Shown piece after piece: positions 8,009-17,946 of a stretch of 64,000 nt of DNA. Where the stretch lies: NCBI RefSeq assembly GCF_017876595.1, contig NZ_JAGIOG010000001.1:3100001-3164000 (forward strand), given 5' to 3'. Position 1 is the first letter of the stretch. The number at the start of each line of letters is the position of its first letter. Source of the DNA: Aeromicrobium fastidiosum (GTDB lineage Bacteria > Actinomycetota > Actinomycetes > Propionibacteriales > Nocardioidaceae). The notes beneath the pieces are model-generated. The model was given only the letters and a program-made list of their open reading frames with translations. It was not told the DNA's origin and ran no database searches. The translations under genes and the position numbers were made by a program.

Positions 8009-9109
8009 TCAGGAACCCCCCTTACCGCGCTGCGAGCGGGGCTTGCGGGAGGGCTGGGCACGCTTGGCCGCGCCGGACGACTGCACGGCACGTGCCGGGG
8101 ACGCCGCGGCGACCGCGACGGGAGCGGACTCCTCCTTGGCGCGTCGTGCGAGCACCCGTGCCGCCTGCGCCTTCATCGCGGGCTCGTGCTCCTTGAGCTG
8201 CGCCACGAGCGGCGTGGCGATGAAGATCGACGAGTAGGTGCCGGCAGCCATGCCGACGAACAGCGCGAGAGCCAGGTCCTTGAGCGGACCTGTGCCCAGG
8301 ACGCCAGCGCCCACGATGAGCAGCGCCGCGACCGGGAGCAGCGCCGTGATGGAGGTGTTGATCGAGCGCACCAACGTCTGGTTGACGGCGAGGTTGGCCT
8401 GCTCGGAGTACGTCTTGGTCGTCGACGTCAGGATGCCCTTGGTGTTCTCGCGCACCTTGTCGAACACGACGACGGTGTCGTACAACGAGTAGCCGAGGAT
8501 CGTCAGCAGGCCCGTCACGGTCGCCGGCGTCACCTCGAAGCCCGACAGCGCGTAGACACCACCGGTGATCACGAGGTCGTGCGCCAGGGCCACGATGCCG
8601 GCGACCGACATCCGCCACTCGCGGAAGTAGCCCCAGATGAAGATCACGATGATCACCAAGAACACGATCAGGCCGGTCAGCGCCTTGGTGGCGACCTGCT
8701 TGCCGTACGTGGGGCCGATCAGGTTCTGGCTGACCTCGGTGGCACCGGCCTTCTCGAGCGAGGCCGAGACCTGCGTCGCCTGGTCCTGGGTCAGGGCCCG
8801 GGTCTGGATGCGGATCGTGTCGGCACCTGCGGTCTGCACCGTCGGGTCACCGGCCTCCGGCACTCCCGAGTCCTCGACCGCCGCGACCATGTCGTCGGCG
8901 GTGGCGGAGTTGGCGACCTTGACCTGCGCAGTGAACTCGACGCCGCCCTTGAACTCGACCCCGTAGTTGAAGCCGCGCACCATGAACGCCAGGGCCGCCA
9001 GGACGACGATGGCCGCCGAGATGGAGTACCAGAGCTTGCGCCGTCCGACGAAGTCGAAGGAGACGCGGCCCTCGTAGAGGTGCTGTCCGAACGTGCTGAT
9101 GCGACCCAT
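8009..9109 (-). CDS. secF: Protein translocase subunit SecF
   Basis: This 366-residue integral membrane protein pairs with SecD to use the proton-motive force for late steps of Sec export. It has one N-terminal membrane segment (Y-S-I-S-A-A-I-V-V-L-A-A-L-A-F), a periplasmic domain opening with G-V-E-F-K-G-G-V-E-F, and a C-terminal cluster of five hydrophobic segments including G-Y-S-L-Y-D-T-V-V-V-F-D-K-V-R-E-N. A basic, alanine-rich cytoplasmic tail follows. Its start overlaps the secD stop by one base, so the genes are translationally linked. Confidence 0.95.
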   Translation of the reverse strand: MGRISTFGQHLYEGRVSFDFVGRRKLWYSISAAIVVLAALAFMVRGFNYGVEFKGGVEFTAQVKVANSATADDMVAAVEDSGVPEAGDPTVQTAGADTIRIQTRALTQDQATQVSASLEKAGATEVSQNLIGPTYGKQVATKALTGLIVFLVIIVIFIWGYFREWRMSVAGIVALAHDLVITGGVYALSGFEVTPATVTGLLTILGYSLYDTVVVFDKVRENTKGILTSTTKTYSEQANLAVNQTLVRSINTSITALLPVAALLIVGAGVLGTGPLKDLALALFVGMAAGTYSSIFIATPLVAQLKEHEPAMKAQAARVLARRAKEESAPVAVAAASPARAVQSSGAAKRAQPSRKPRSQRGKGGS

Positions 9110-10749
9110 CAGGAGACCTTTCCAGCGGTGCCGGCGGGGCGTGAGGTGCGGGCGATCTCGGAGACCTTGCGGCCCTTGATGCCCAAGTGGGACGCGTCGA
9201 GGCCGGAGAGCTTGTGCCCCTGGCCGAAGAACTTCGTGCGGGCCAGCAGCGACACCAGCGGCTTGGTGAAGAAGAACACGACGAACACGTCGATCAGCGT
9301 CGTCAGGCCGAGCGCGAAGGCGAACCCTCGCACGACGCCGATCGCGAAGATGAACAGCGTCAGCGCCGCGATGATCGACACCGCGTCGGCCGCCAGGATC
9401 GTGCCACGGGCACGCACCCAGCCGGCCTCGACCGCGAGCCTCAACGACTTGCCGTCGCGCACCTCGTCGCGGATGCGTTCGAAGAACACGATGAACGAGT
9501 CGGCCGTGATGCCGATCGCGACGATGAGTCCGGCGATGCCCGGCAGGGTCAGCGTGAAGCCCACGCCCTTGCCGAGCAGCAGCACCATGACGTAGGTCAG
9601 GGCGGCGGCGACCAGCAGCGAGCCGATGATCACCAGTCCGAGACCGCGGTAGTAGAACAGGCAGTAGACGATGACGAGCAGCAGCCCGATGGCACCGGCC
9701 ACGAGCCCGGCCTTGAGCTGCGTGCCGGCCAGCGAGGGTCCGATCTCCTCGCTGCCGTTGACGCTGAACGTCAGGGGCAGCGCGCCGAACTTGAGCTGGT
9801 TGGACAGCTCCTTGGCGGTCGTCGCCGTGAAGCCGCCCGTGATCGAGGAGACTCCGTTGGTGATCGCGGCCTGCGATGCGGGGGCGGTGATGACCTCGCC
9901 GTCGAGCACCACGGCGAACGGGCTCTGCGCGGGGGTCAGGGCCGTCGTGATGGTCTTGAACACGACCTTGCTCTCACCCTTGAGCTTGAGCTGGACGCTC
10001 CACTCGGCGCGCTGCGAGTCGTACATCGGCTCGGCACTCGAGATGTCGGAGCCCGGGATGACCGTGGGGCTGAGGATCAGCACCTGGCCCGTCGAGGCGT
10101 CGCACGTCACGAGGGGCTTGCCGGCCGTGTCGTCGACCTCGACGCCGTTGGGGTCGCAGACGAATCCGGCGGCTTCCTGCTGCAGCGCCGTGATGGCCGG
10201 CTGCACGTCGGCCGGCAGGGACGTGACGCCCTGGGTCTCGGCGGCGATCATCTGGTCGAGCGTCAGCTTCGACCAGTCGACCTTGTCGATGACGGCCTGC
10301 TGGGCCGTGACGTCGGCGGGGGCCGTCGCGCTGGGCAGACCGCCGGCCCACACGAGCCGGAAGCGCAGCTGTGCGGTCTTGCCGACCTCGTCGACGATGT
10401 TGGCGCGCTTCTCGCCCGGGATCTCGACGATGATCTGGTCGCCGCCCTGGGTCGTGACCTCGGCCTCGGCGACGCCCGAGGCGTTGACGCGCTGGTCGAT
10501 GATGTTGCGCGCCTGCTCGAGCTTCTCGGTGTCGACCTTGCCGCTGTCGGCCTTGGCCTCGAACGTGATGCGGGTGCCGCCCTCGAGGTCGAGACCGAGC
10601 TTGGGGTGCCACGCGCTGTCGTCGCCCTTCGAGGCCGTGGCACCGATGAGGGCGACCAGGCCGTAGAGGGCGATGATCGTCGCGAGGAACACGATGAGCG
10701 TGCGATGCGGACGAGCGCGGTTGGCGCTGCGCTGGGGCTTGGTGGCCAT
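9109..10749 (-). CDS. secD: Protein translocase subunit SecD
   Basis: This 546-residue protein has an N-terminal membrane segment, the family motif G-L-D-L-E-G-G-T-R-I near residue 50, a large extracytoplasmic P1 domain and six C-terminal membrane segments with I-G-I-T-A-D-S-F-I-V-F-F-E-R-I-R. With SecF and YajC it forms the accessory complex of SecYEG. Its start overlaps the yajC stop by one base. The P1 domain includes an insertion with a cysteine pair around residues 195-217, often seen in actinobacterial SecD. Confidence 0.95.
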   Translation of the reverse strand: MATKPQRSANRARPHRTLIVFLATIIALYGLVALIGATASKGDDSAWHPKLGLDLEGGTRITFEAKADSGKVDTEKLEQARNIIDQRVNASGVAEAEVTTQGGDQIIVEIPGEKRANIVDEVGKTAQLRFRLVWAGGLPSATAPADVTAQQAVIDKVDWSKLTLDQMIAAETQGVTSLPADVQPAITALQQEAAGFVCDPNGVEVDDTAGKPLVTCDASTGQVLILSPTVIPGSDISSAEPMYDSQRAEWSVQLKLKGESKVVFKTITTALTPAQSPFAVVLDGEVITAPASQAAITNGVSSITGGFTATTAKELSNQLKFGALPLTFSVNGSEEIGPSLAGTQLKAGLVAGAIGLLLVIVYCLFYYRGLGLVIIGSLLVAAALTYVMVLLLGKGVGFTLTLPGIAGLIVAIGITADSFIVFFERIRDEVRDGKSLRLAVEAGWVRARGTILAADAVSIIAALTLFIFAIGVVRGFAFALGLTTLIDVFVVFFFTKPLVSLLARTKFFGQGHKLSGLDASHLGIKGRKVSEIARTSRPAGTAGKVS

Positions 10750-11036
10750 CAGATGTCGGTGCCTGTCTGGTCAGGTGCGGGCTCCACGACGCGGGACACC
10801 GCGTGACGGTTGACGGTCACGACGGTCTCGGGCGCGATGCGCAGCTGGACGGTCTCGTCGTCGATGCCGTCGATCCGGCCGAAGATGCCGCTCGCGATCA
10901 TGACCTGCTGGCCGACGGTGAGCTGGCTCTGCAGCTGCTGGAACTGGCGACGGTTCGCGCGTGCGGGTCGGATGACCAGCAGCAGGAACGCGACGACCAG
11001 GATGACGAGGGGGAGAACAGACGCCCAGTCGTTCAC
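10749..11036 (-). CDS. yajC: Preprotein translocase subunit YajC
   Basis: This 95-residue protein has a single N-terminal membrane helix (L-P-L-V-I-L-V-V-A-F-L-L-L-V-I), the usual R-P-A-R-A-N-R-R-Q-F-Q motif and a small cytoplasmic domain with V-M-I-A-S-G-I-F-G-R-I. YajC is an accessory component of SecDF. It is the first gene of yajC-secD-secF, 117 bp downstream of ruvB. Confidence 0.92.
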   Translation of the reverse strand: MNDWASVLPLVILVVAFLLLVIRPARANRRQFQQLQSQLTVGQQVMIASGIFGRIDGIDDETVQLRIAPETVVTVNRHAVSRVVEPAPDQTGTDI

Positions 11037-11153
11037 GGTGGAGACTCCGTTGTGCGTGTGAGGAGACCCGCGCAGCGCGGGCCATGGCCGGTGGGCCGCC
11101 GGTTAGTTTAACCCGGCAACCGTCCCATGGTGCTCCCCCGCACGGCGTGGCGG

Positions 11154-12197
11154 TCAGCCAGGGTCGTCGGGCAGGGCCAGCTGCTCGGTCGAGGCGGGCA
11201 CTGCCATGCCCAAGTGTCGCCACGCTGCGGCTGTCGCGACGCGCCCCCGGGGCGTGCGCGCCAGGAAGCCCAGCCGGACGAGGAACGGCTCGGCCAGCTC
11301 CTCGACCGTCTCGCGCTCCTCGGCCACGGCGACCGCGAGCGTGGAGATGCCGACCGGTCCCCCGCCGAAGCTGCGGCACAGGGCGGTCAGCACGGCACGG
11401 TCGAGTCGGTCGAGGCCCAGCTCGTCGACCTCGTAGAGCGCCAACGCCTTGCGGGACACCTCGTGGTCGACGACTCCCCCGGCTCGCACCTCGGCGTAGT
11501 CGCGCACGCGACGCAGCAGCCGATTGGCGATGCGCGGCGTTCCTCGCGAGCGCGACGCGATCTCGCGTCCACCGTCGTCGGAGACCTCGAGGTTGAGCAG
11601 ACCCGCCGACCGGACGACGATGCGGTGCAGCTCGGCGGCGTCGTAGTAGTCGAGCTGCGCCGTGAACCCGAACCGGTCGCGCAGCGGGCTCGGCAGCAGA
11701 CCTGCCCGCGTCGTCGCGCCCACGACCGTGAACGGCGGGATCTCGAGCGGGATGGCCGTGGCACCGGGACCCTTGCCGACGATGACGTCGACCCGGAAGT
11801 CCTCCATCGCCATGTAGAGCAGCTCTTCGGCAGGGCGTGACATGCGGTGGATCTCGTCGATGAACAGCACGTCGCCCTCGTTGACGCCCGACAGGATCGC
11901 TGCGAGGTCGCCCGCGTGCTGGATCGCCGGACCGCTGGTGATGCGCAGCGGGGCACCGAGCTGGTTGGCGATGATCATGGCGAGCGTCGTCTTTCCGAGA
12001 CCGGGAGGACCCGAGAGCAGGACGTGATCGGGCGTGCGGCCGCGAGCCACGGCCGCCTCGAGCACCAGTGACAGCTGCTCGCGGACGCGCTCCTGGCCGA
12101 CGAGCTCGTCGAGCGTGCGGGGACGCAGCGCGGCTTCGAAGGCGCGGTCCTCGGGGCCGGCCTCGGCCACGATCGCCTCGAAGCCGTCGTCCATCAT
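11154..12197 (-). CDS. ruvB: Holliday junction branch migration ATPase RuvB
   Basis: This 347-residue AAA+ motor has Walker [10 protein letters not shown] at 63-71, Walker B F-I-D-E-I-H at 112-117 and a C-terminal winged helix with R-T-P-R-G-R. It drives branch migration of Holliday junctions with RuvA during recombination repair. Its ATG overlaps the ruvA stop by 4 bp, giving a tightly coupled ruvC-ruvA-ruvB operon. Confidence 0.96.
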   Translation of the reverse strand: MMDDGFEAIVAEAGPEDRAFEAALRPRTLDELVGQERVREQLSLVLEAAVARGRTPDHVLLSGPPGLGKTTLAMIIANQLGAPLRITSGPAIQHAGDLAAILSGVNEGDVLFIDEIHRMSRPAEELLYMAMEDFRVDVIVGKGPGATAIPLEIPPFTVVGATTRAGLLPSPLRDRFGFTAQLDYYDAAELHRIVVRSAGLLNLEVSDDGGREIASRSRGTPRIANRLLRRVRDYAEVRAGGVVDHEVSRKALALYEVDELGLDRLDRAVLTALCRSFGGGPVGISTLAVAVAEERETVEELAEPFLVRLGFLARTPRGRVATAAAWRHLGMAVPASTEQLALPDDPG

Positions 12198-12784
12198 CGG
12201 GTCTTCGCCAGCGAGCGCAGGGCGTCACGCAGGATCGTGGACACGTCGGGCGTCTCGCCGGGTGACAGGTCTGCGGCGACGGCGTCGAGCGCGGCGTCGG
12301 CATCGCGAGTGGACCAGCCGAGGCCGAGCAGCGCCTCGTGCACCTGCCCGCGCCACGAAGTCGCCCCCGCGGCTACGGTCGTCGTGACGCCGACCCGGTC
12401 CTTGAGCTCGACCACGATGCGCTCGGCGCCCTTGCGTCCGATGCCGGGAACGGTCGTGAGCGTCGCCAGATCGCCTTGGCCGATCGCCTGTCGGAGCCGG
12501 TCCGGATCGAGCACCGCGAGCATCGCCTGGGCGACCTTGGGACCGACACCGCTGGCCGTCTGGACGAGCTCGAACATGTCGCGCTCGTCGGGGGTCGCGA
12601 AGCCGAAGATCGTCAGCGAGTCCTCGCGCACGACCATCGAGGTCGACAGCTGCACCTCACGGCCGATGCGCAGCGTCGCGATCGTGCCCGGCGTGCACAT
12701 GACCTGCAGGCCGACGCCGCCGACGTCGAGCACGGCGGAGGTGAGCGTGACGGCGGCGACGGGGCCGCGGACGTGGGCGATCAT
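12194..12784 (-). CDS. ruvA: Holliday junction DNA-binding protein RuvA
   Basis: This 196-residue protein starts M-I-A-H-V-R-G-P-V (the OB-fold domain), has tandem helix-hairpin-helix motifs ([12 protein letters not shown] and [12 protein letters not shown]) and a C-terminal domain III that binds RuvB (L-L-G-L-G-W-S). It binds the four-way junction as a tetramer. It overlaps both ruvC and ruvB by 4 bp. Confidence 0.96.
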   Translation of the reverse strand: MIAHVRGPVAAVTLTSAVLDVGGVGLQVMCTPGTIATLRIGREVQLSTSMVVREDSLTIFGFATPDERDMFELVQTASGVGPKVAQAMLAVLDPDRLRQAIGQGDLATLTTVPGIGRKGAERIVVELKDRVGVTTTVAAGATSWRGQVHEALLGLGWSTRDADAALDAVAADLSPGETPDVSTILRDALRSLAKTR

Positions 12785-13320
12785 CGGACGGCTGCCTTTC
12801 GGGTGGCCTGCTCGGCCTTGGCGATGGCCTCCTGCAGGCGGTTCTGCGCTCCCCCGCGCCAGATGTGGCAGATCGCGAGGGCCAGCGCGTCGGCGGCGTC
12901 GGCCGGCCTGGGTGCCTCGGTGAGGCGCAGCAGCCGCGTGACCATGGCGGTGACCTGGGCCTTGTCGGCTCGTCCGCTGCCGGTGACGGCGGCCTTGACC
13001 TCGCTGGGCGTGTGGAGGTGGACGGGGATGCCGTGGCGTGCGGCGACGAGCATCGCGATGCCGCTGGCCTGGGCCGTGCCCATCACGGTGCTGACGTTGT
13101 GCTGGCTGAACACGCGCTCGACCGCGACGACGTCGGGGCGGTGCGCCACCACGCTGGCCTCGATCTGCTGCTCGAGCTGGTGGAGGCGACGGGCGGTGTC
13201 GAGCTCCGCAGGTGTGCGGAACACCCCCACGTCGACCATCGTCAGCGTGCGGCCCACCGTGCCGTCGACGACGCCCATGCCGCAGCGGGTGAGGCCGGGG
13301 TCGATGCCGAGCACCCTCAC
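12781..13320 (-). CDS. ruvC: Crossover junction endodeoxyribonuclease RuvC
   Basis: This 179-residue RNase H-fold nuclease resolves Holliday junctions. It opens [12 protein letters not shown] with the first catalytic Asp at residue 7. Later segments V-A-V-E-R-V-F and [13 protein letters not shown] supply the other acidic residues. The GTG at 13320 is chosen because it places the catalytic strand at the very N-terminus as in the family. It is the first gene of ruvCAB. Confidence 0.94.
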   Translation of the reverse strand: MRVLGIDPGLTRCGMGVVDGTVGRTLTMVDVGVFRTPAELDTARRLHQLEQQIEASVVAHRPDVVAVERVFSQHNVSTVMGTAQASGIAMLVAARHGIPVHLHTPSEVKAAVTGSGRADKAQVTAMVTRLLRLTEAPRPADAADALALAICHIWRGGAQNRLQEAIAKAEQATRKAAVR

Positions 13321-13418
13321 GCGGGTGCCACGCAGGTAGAACGCATGTTCGACAGCGTAGTCGGCGCGACTGCCGCCTGTCCCCCGACGCGCCGAGGCGT
13401 CGCCGGCGGGCCGGGCAG

Positions 13419-14180
13419 CTACTGCACCTGGGCCATGACCTCGTCTGAGGCGTCGAAGTTGGCGAAGACGTTCTGCACGTCGTCGCTGTCCTCGAGGGCG
13501 TCGATGAGCCGCATGATCTTGGTGGCAGCGTCGACGTCGACGTCGACGGTCATGGTGGGCACGAACGACGCATCGGCGGAGTCGTAGTCGAGCCCGGCAT
13601 CCTGCAGCGCGGTGCGGACGGCCACCAGGTCGGTGGCCTCGCAGACGATCTCGAAGGTGCCGTCGAGGTCGTTGACCTCCTCGGCACCGGCGTCGAGGAC
13701 GGCCATCAGCACGTCGTCCTCGTTGGTCGGGCCGCCCTCCTGCTCCTGCGGCACCATGATGACGCCCTTGCGGTGGAACATGTACGACACCGAGCCGGGA
13801 TCGGCCATCGTGCCGTTGTTGCGGGTCATCGCGGTGCGAACCTCCATCGCGGCCCGGTTCTTGTTGTCGGTCAGGCACTCGACCAGCAGCGCGACGCCGC
13901 CGGGGGCGTAGCCCTCGTACATGATCGTCGTGTAGTCGACGGCGTCCGCGCCGACACCGCCGCCGCGCTTGACGGCGCGGTCGATGTGGTCCTTCGGCAC
14001 GGACGACTTGCGGGCCTTCTGGATCGCGTCGTAGAGCGTCGGGTTGCCGTCGGGGTCGGGGCCGCCGATGCGGGCCGCGACCTCGATGTTCTTGACCATC
14101 TTGGCGAACATCTTGCCGCGCTTGGCGTCGACGATGGCCTTCTTGTGCTTCGTGGTCGCCCACTTGGAATGGCCTGACAT
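13419..14180 (-). CDS. yebC: YebC/PmpR-family protein
   Basis: This 253-residue protein begins [14 protein letters not shown], the family's hallmark N-terminus, and matches the usual length of about 250. YebC-type proteins have been described both as DNA-binding regulators and as translation factors that relieve ribosome stalling at proline runs; which applies here cannot be told. It lies upstream of ruvCAB on the same strand, the standard actinobacterial arrangement. Confidence 0.94.
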   Translation of the reverse strand: MSGHSKWATTKHKKAIVDAKRGKMFAKMVKNIEVAARIGGPDPDGNPTLYDAIQKARKSSVPKDHIDRAVKRGGGVGADAVDYTTIMYEGYAPGGVALLVECLTDNKNRAAMEVRTAMTRNNGTMADPGSVSYMFHRKGVIMVPQEQEGGPTNEDDVLMAVLDAGAEEVNDLDGTFEIVCEATDLVAVRTALQDAGLDYDSADASFVPTMTVDVDVDAATKIMRLIDALEDSDDVQNVFANFDASDEVMAQVQ

Positions 14181-14238
14181 GGCGCTGCTCCTGACTCTGA
14201 CGGTCCAGCCTGACGACTGGGTGGTCGTGACGACCGGT

Positions 14239-14868
14239 CTACGACTGCTTCACGAGGTCGACGAAGTAGCGGTGAATGCGATCGTCGTCGCCCACTTCGG
14301 GGTGGAACGAGGTCGCCATCAGGCTGCCCTGTCGGACCGCGACGATTCTACCGGCTGCCTCGCCGGCGGGGATGGTGGCAAGCACCTCGACCGACTCGCC
14401 GACCTGCTCGACCCATGGCGCGCGGATGAACACGGCGTGCACGGGGTCACCCAGACCCGCGACGTCGATGTCGCCCTCGAACGAGTCGACCTGGCGGCCG
14501 AACGCGTTGCGGCGCACCGTGATGTCGAGGCCGCCGAGCGTCTCCTGGCCGTCGATGCCGTCCTCGATGCGGTCGGCCAGCATGATCATGCCCGCGCACG
14601 TGCCGAAGGTCGGCATGCCGCCACGGATGCGCTCCACCAATGGCTCGAACAGGTCGAACGTGCGGGCCAGCTTGTACATCGTGGTCGACTCGCCGCCCGG
14701 GAGCACCAGCGCGTCGCACCGTGCCAGCTCGTCGGGACGTCGCACCGTGAAGGCGTCGACACCGAGGCGCTGGAGGGTGTGCACGTGCTCGCGGACGTCA
14801 CCCTGCAGGGCGAAGACGCCGATGGAGGGCACGGAGTCGGACGAGGCGTTGACGGACGGCACGGGCAC
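14239..14868 (-). CDS. pdxT: Pyridoxal 5'-phosphate synthase glutaminase subunit
   Basis: This 209-residue class I glutaminase supplies ammonia to PdxS for PLP synthesis. The catalytic triad is visible as Cys91 in F-G-T-C-A-G-M-I and H189-P-E191 in S-F-H-P-E-V-G. The family segment L-P-G-G-E-S-T-T-M is at 56-64. The first ~15 residues are a short extension before I-G-V-F-A-L-Q-G. It is downstream of pdxS, separated by nearly 400 bp of structured non-coding DNA, which is unusual for a normally tight pair. Confidence 0.93.
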   Translation of the reverse strand: MPVPSVNASSDSVPSIGVFALQGDVREHVHTLQRLGVDAFTVRRPDELARCDALVLPGGESTTMYKLARTFDLFEPLVERIRGGMPTFGTCAGMIMLADRIEDGIDGQETLGGLDITVRRNAFGRQVDSFEGDIDVAGLGDPVHAVFIRAPWVEQVGESVEVLATIPAGEAAGRIVAVRQGSLMATSFHPEVGDDDRIHRYFVDLVKQS

Positions 14869-15266
14869 CGCATCACCCTACTGAAGGGCACCGGACATGA
14901 GACGACGGCGGTGGCGTGAGAGGACCGAGGTCCTCCAGGGGATACGCCACCGCCGTCGAGCCCTCCAGATGTCCCTCCAGAGGGGTACCTCACAAGGGAG
15001 TAGTCGTCGTCCGGCGCAAGCGCCAGACGGGCTGTGCTCCCTCTTGCCGGTCCGCGATGTGAGGCACTCCCATACCTCGCACGGACCAGTAGCCGAAGCA
15101 TACCCACCCCGCCCCCACCCCGGATACCACCGTGGCGCAGCGACCGAACGCCAGGCCGGTACGTCACCATGGCGCGGAGCGAGCGCAGCGAGCGAACGCC
15201 AGGCGGCCGCGACGAAGTCGCGGAGAGCGCCGACGAAGGAGGCGCGAGACGGCGAAGCCGTCCCGC
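14869..15266 (-). other. Structured non-coding spacer between pdxS and pdxT
   Basis: No credible gene is seen. A perfect 15-bp inverted repeat (CGACGGCGGTGGCGT at 14903-14917, complement at 14944-14958) encloses a second hairpin with arms GAGGACC/GGTCCTC (14920-14935). A further hairpin (GGTCCG plus TGTGAGG arms) spans 15049-15087. Closer to pdxS are short palindromic runs such as GAGCGAGCGCAGCGAGCG (about 15178-15195) of the kind repeated in intergenic DNA of high-GC bacteria. The hairpins could end or attenuate transcription between the two genes; no known riboswitch was recognised. Confidence 0.6.
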
Positions 15267-16178
15267 CTACCAACCGCGCTCGGCCAACCGGTGGGGCTCG
15301 GGGATCTCGTCGACGTTGATGCCGACCATGGCCTCGCCGAGTCCACGCGAGACCTTGGCGATGACGTCGGGGTCGTCGAAGAACGTCGTGGCCTTGACGA
15401 CCGCGGCGGCCCGCTCGGCGGGGTTGCCCGACTTGAAGATGCCGGAGCCGACGAACACGCCCTCGGCACCCAGCTGCATCATCATCGCGGCGTCAGCGGG
15501 CGTGGCGATGCCGCCGGCGGTGAACAGCACGACGGGCAGCTTGCCGGCCTGGGCGACTTCCTTGACCAGGTCGAACGGCGCCTGCAGCTCCTTGGCCGCG
15601 ACGTACAGCTCGTCCTCGCTCAGCGACTGCAGGCGGCGGATCTCGCCGCCGATCTTGCGCATGTGCATCGTGGCGTTGGAGACGTCGCCCGTGCCGGCCT
15701 CGCCCTTGGAGCGGATCATCGCCGCACCCTCGGTGATGCGCCGCAGCGCCTCTCCGAGGTTGGTCGCGCCGCACACGAACGGGACGGTGTAGTTCCACTT
15801 GTCGATGTGGTTGGCGTAGTCGGCCGGGGTCAGCACCTCGGACTCGTCGATGTAGTCGACGCCGAGGCTCTGCAGCACCTGCGCCTCGACGAAGTGACCG
15901 ATGCGCGCCTTGGCCATGACGGGGATCGAGACCTGCTCGATGATGCCGTCGATCAGGTCGGGGTCGCTCATGCGCGCGACGCCACCCTGCGAGCGGATGT
16001 CGGCCGGCACGCGCTCGAGGGCCATGACCGCGACGGCACCGGCGTCCTCGGCGATCTTGGCCTGTTCGGCGTTGACCACGTCCATGATCACGCCACCCTT
16101 CAGCATCTCAGCCATGCCGCGCTTGACCCGCACGGTGCCGCTGACTGCTGGACCGACCGACGTTGCTTCGTTGCTCAC
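15267..16178 (-). CDS. pdxS: Pyridoxal 5'-phosphate synthase lyase subunit
   Basis: This 303-residue TIM-barrel enzyme makes PLP from ribose 5-phosphate, glyceraldehyde 3-phosphate and ammonia from PdxT. Strongly conserved segments are visible: [16 protein letters not shown] near residue 20, [22 protein letters not shown] and the [12 protein letters not shown] loop. The GTG at 16178 has AAAGGA 8 bases upstream and gives the usual length; an ATG at 16211 would add 11 residues. Confidence 0.95.
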   Translation of the reverse strand: MSNEATSVGPAVSGTVRVKRGMAEMLKGGVIMDVVNAEQAKIAEDAGAVAVMALERVPADIRSQGGVARMSDPDLIDGIIEQVSIPVMAKARIGHFVEAQVLQSLGVDYIDESEVLTPADYANHIDKWNYTVPFVCGATNLGEALRRITEGAAMIRSKGEAGTGDVSNATMHMRKIGGEIRRLQSLSEDELYVAAKELQAPFDLVKEVAQAGKLPVVLFTAGGIATPADAAMMMQLGAEGVFVGSGIFKSGNPAERAAAVVKATTFFDDPDVIAKVSRGLGEAMVGINVDEIPEPHRLAERGW

Positions 16179-16269
16179 TGAGGTGTCCTTTGTTGTGCTG
16201 GAGTTCGTCACTCCATTCTACTCCCGGAACGGCGGGCACCTTCAGGCGGACACATCGCGGACCGGCCGC

Positions 16270-17943
16270 TCAGCGGCGGACGCGGCGGCGTCCCCGGCCA
16301 CGGGCCGGAGGCTCCGGCACGGCGGCATCCAGCAGGGCCTCGCGGCTCACGAGCTTGCGTCGTGGACGGCCGTCGTCGCGGCCGAGCTGCCGCTCGCGCC
16401 GGTCGATCGCGCGCCAGCCCCGGAGGTCGATCGCGTCGGCGACGCGCGCCGCCACGAGATCGGTGAACGCCCGGGACGATCCGATGGGGCTCGCCAGCAT
16501 CCCTGCGTTGGCGTCGGCGACGAGCAGGTCGACGGTCTCCTGCGCGCACGACCGGTTGGTGCCGATGAACCCGTTGGGCCCCCGCTTGATCCACCCGGCG
16601 ACGTAGGCACCGGGGCGACCGACGACCCGGCCGCTCTCGTGGGGCACCGTGGCCGTGACGTCGTCGAACGGCAGACCGTAGACAGGCAGGCCGCGGTAGC
16701 CGATCGACCGCAGCACGACGCCCGTGGGCAGCACCTCGACGTCGGCGGTGGGGACGGCCCGCACCACCCCGGACTCGTCGGCGACGAGGTCGTTGCGGCA
16801 CACCCGCACGCCGTCGACCCGGTCGGTGCCGATGATCTCGAGCGGCGACGCGGCGAAGCGGAACACGATCGTCCGGGTGCCCGGACGGCGCGGCCGGTAG
16901 GCGGCCTCCCGCAGCACGTCGAGCTTGAGGTCGGCCATCGCGTCGGTTCCGGACGGCAGCAGGTCGTCGCCCTCCACACGGATGTCGATGTCGCCGCGCT
17001 GCACCAGACCGACGAGCTCGGGCAGCGTGAACGCCGCATGGGCCGCACCGCGCCTGCCGACCAGGACGATCTCCCGGACGGCGCTGTCGCGCAGTGCCGA
17101 GAGCGCGTGGTCGGCGATGTCGGTCGTCGCCAGGCGATCGGGGTCGGTCGCGAGGATGCGGGCGACGTCGAGGGCGACGTTGCCGTTGCCGATGATGACG
17201 GTGCGCTCGGTGGAGAGGTCGAACGTCCGACCCGCGTGGTCGGGGTGGCCGTTGTACCAGGCCACGAACGCGGTCGCGGTCTCACTGCCGGCGAGGTCCT
17301 CGCCTGCGATGCCGAGGCGACGGTCCTGCGACGCACCCGTCGCGTAGAGCACCGCGTGGTGGTGGGCCAGAAGCTCGTCGTGGGACACATCGGCGTCCAC
17401 ACCCACGTCGACGCCGAGCAGGTACGAGAACCCGTCCTGGTCCTCGATCTGGCCGAAGAGGCCTTCGACGGTCTTGGTCGTGGGGTGGTCGGGGGCGACG
17501 CCCGCCCGCACCAGTCCGTGCGGGGTCGGCAGCCGGTCGATCACGGTGACGCTCACGCGGGGCCTCTTGAGCAGCTCGTCGGCGGCGAACAGTGCCGCCG
17601 GTCCGGCGCCGACGATCGCGACGCGCAGCTCGTCGCGCGACGACCGCGCCGTCACCGGCGAGACCGGGGCCTGCGGCGGGTACGACCGCTGCGGCGAGTG
17701 GAACATCGCGTTGACCTCGACGAACGGCAGCTGCGCGTCGGTCAGCTTGTCGTGGGCGCTGATCGCCCCGACGGGGCACGCCGTCACGCACGCCCCGCAG
17801 TCGACGCACGAGACGGGGTCGATGTAGAGCATCTCGGCCAGGCCGAAGTCGGCCTCGTCGGGCGTCGGGTGGATCGCGTTGACGGGACAGGCGAAGACGC
17901 ACGAGGCGTCGCCGCAGCACGCCTGGGTGACGACGTGGGGCAC
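16270..17943 (-). CDS. Ferredoxin fused to ferredoxin-NADP+ reductase (FprB-like)
   Basis: This 557-residue fusion has an N-terminal bacterial ferredoxin domain (about 1-65) with C-V-F-A-C-P-V and C-V-D-C-G-A-C-V-T-A-C-P cysteine clusters. An FAD/NADP reductase of the adrenodoxin-reductase type follows: V-A-I-V-G-A-G-P-A-A-L at about 107, N-G-N-V-A-L-D-V-A-R for NADP binding, and A-G-W-I-K-R-G-P-N-G-F-I-G-T-N-R near the C-terminus. It passes electrons from NADPH to iron-sulfur proteins. It starts 3 bp after the AurF-like diiron gene, its probable electron acceptor. Mycobacterial fprB has, as I recall, the same neighbour. Confidence 0.9.
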   Translation of the reverse strand: MPHVVTQACCGDASCVFACPVNAIHPTPDEADFGLAEMLYIDPVSCVDCGACVTACPVGAISAHDKLTDAQLPFVEVNAMFHSPQRSYPPQAPVSPVTARSSRDELRVAIVGAGPAALFAADELLKRPRVSVTVIDRLPTPHGLVRAGVAPDHPTTKTVEGLFGQIEDQDGFSYLLGVDVGVDADVSHDELLAHHHAVLYATGASQDRRLGIAGEDLAGSETATAFVAWYNGHPDHAGRTFDLSTERTVIIGNGNVALDVARILATDPDRLATTDIADHALSALRDSAVREIVLVGRRGAAHAAFTLPELVGLVQRGDIDIRVEGDDLLPSGTDAMADLKLDVLREAAYRPRRPGTRTIVFRFAASPLEIIGTDRVDGVRVCRNDLVADESGVVRAVPTADVEVLPTGVVLRSIGYRGLPVYGLPFDDVTATVPHESGRVVGRPGAYVAGWIKRGPNGFIGTNRSCAQETVDLLVADANAGMLASPIGSSRAFTDLVAARVADAIDLRGWRAIDRRERQLGRDDGRPRRKLVSREALLDAAVPEPPARGRGRRRVRR

Positions 17944-17946
17944 GGA

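Noticed and set aside
8186..10806. Two long plus-strand frames opposite secF and secD
   Set aside because: They are antisense shadows produced by high third-position GC; no start signals or domains.
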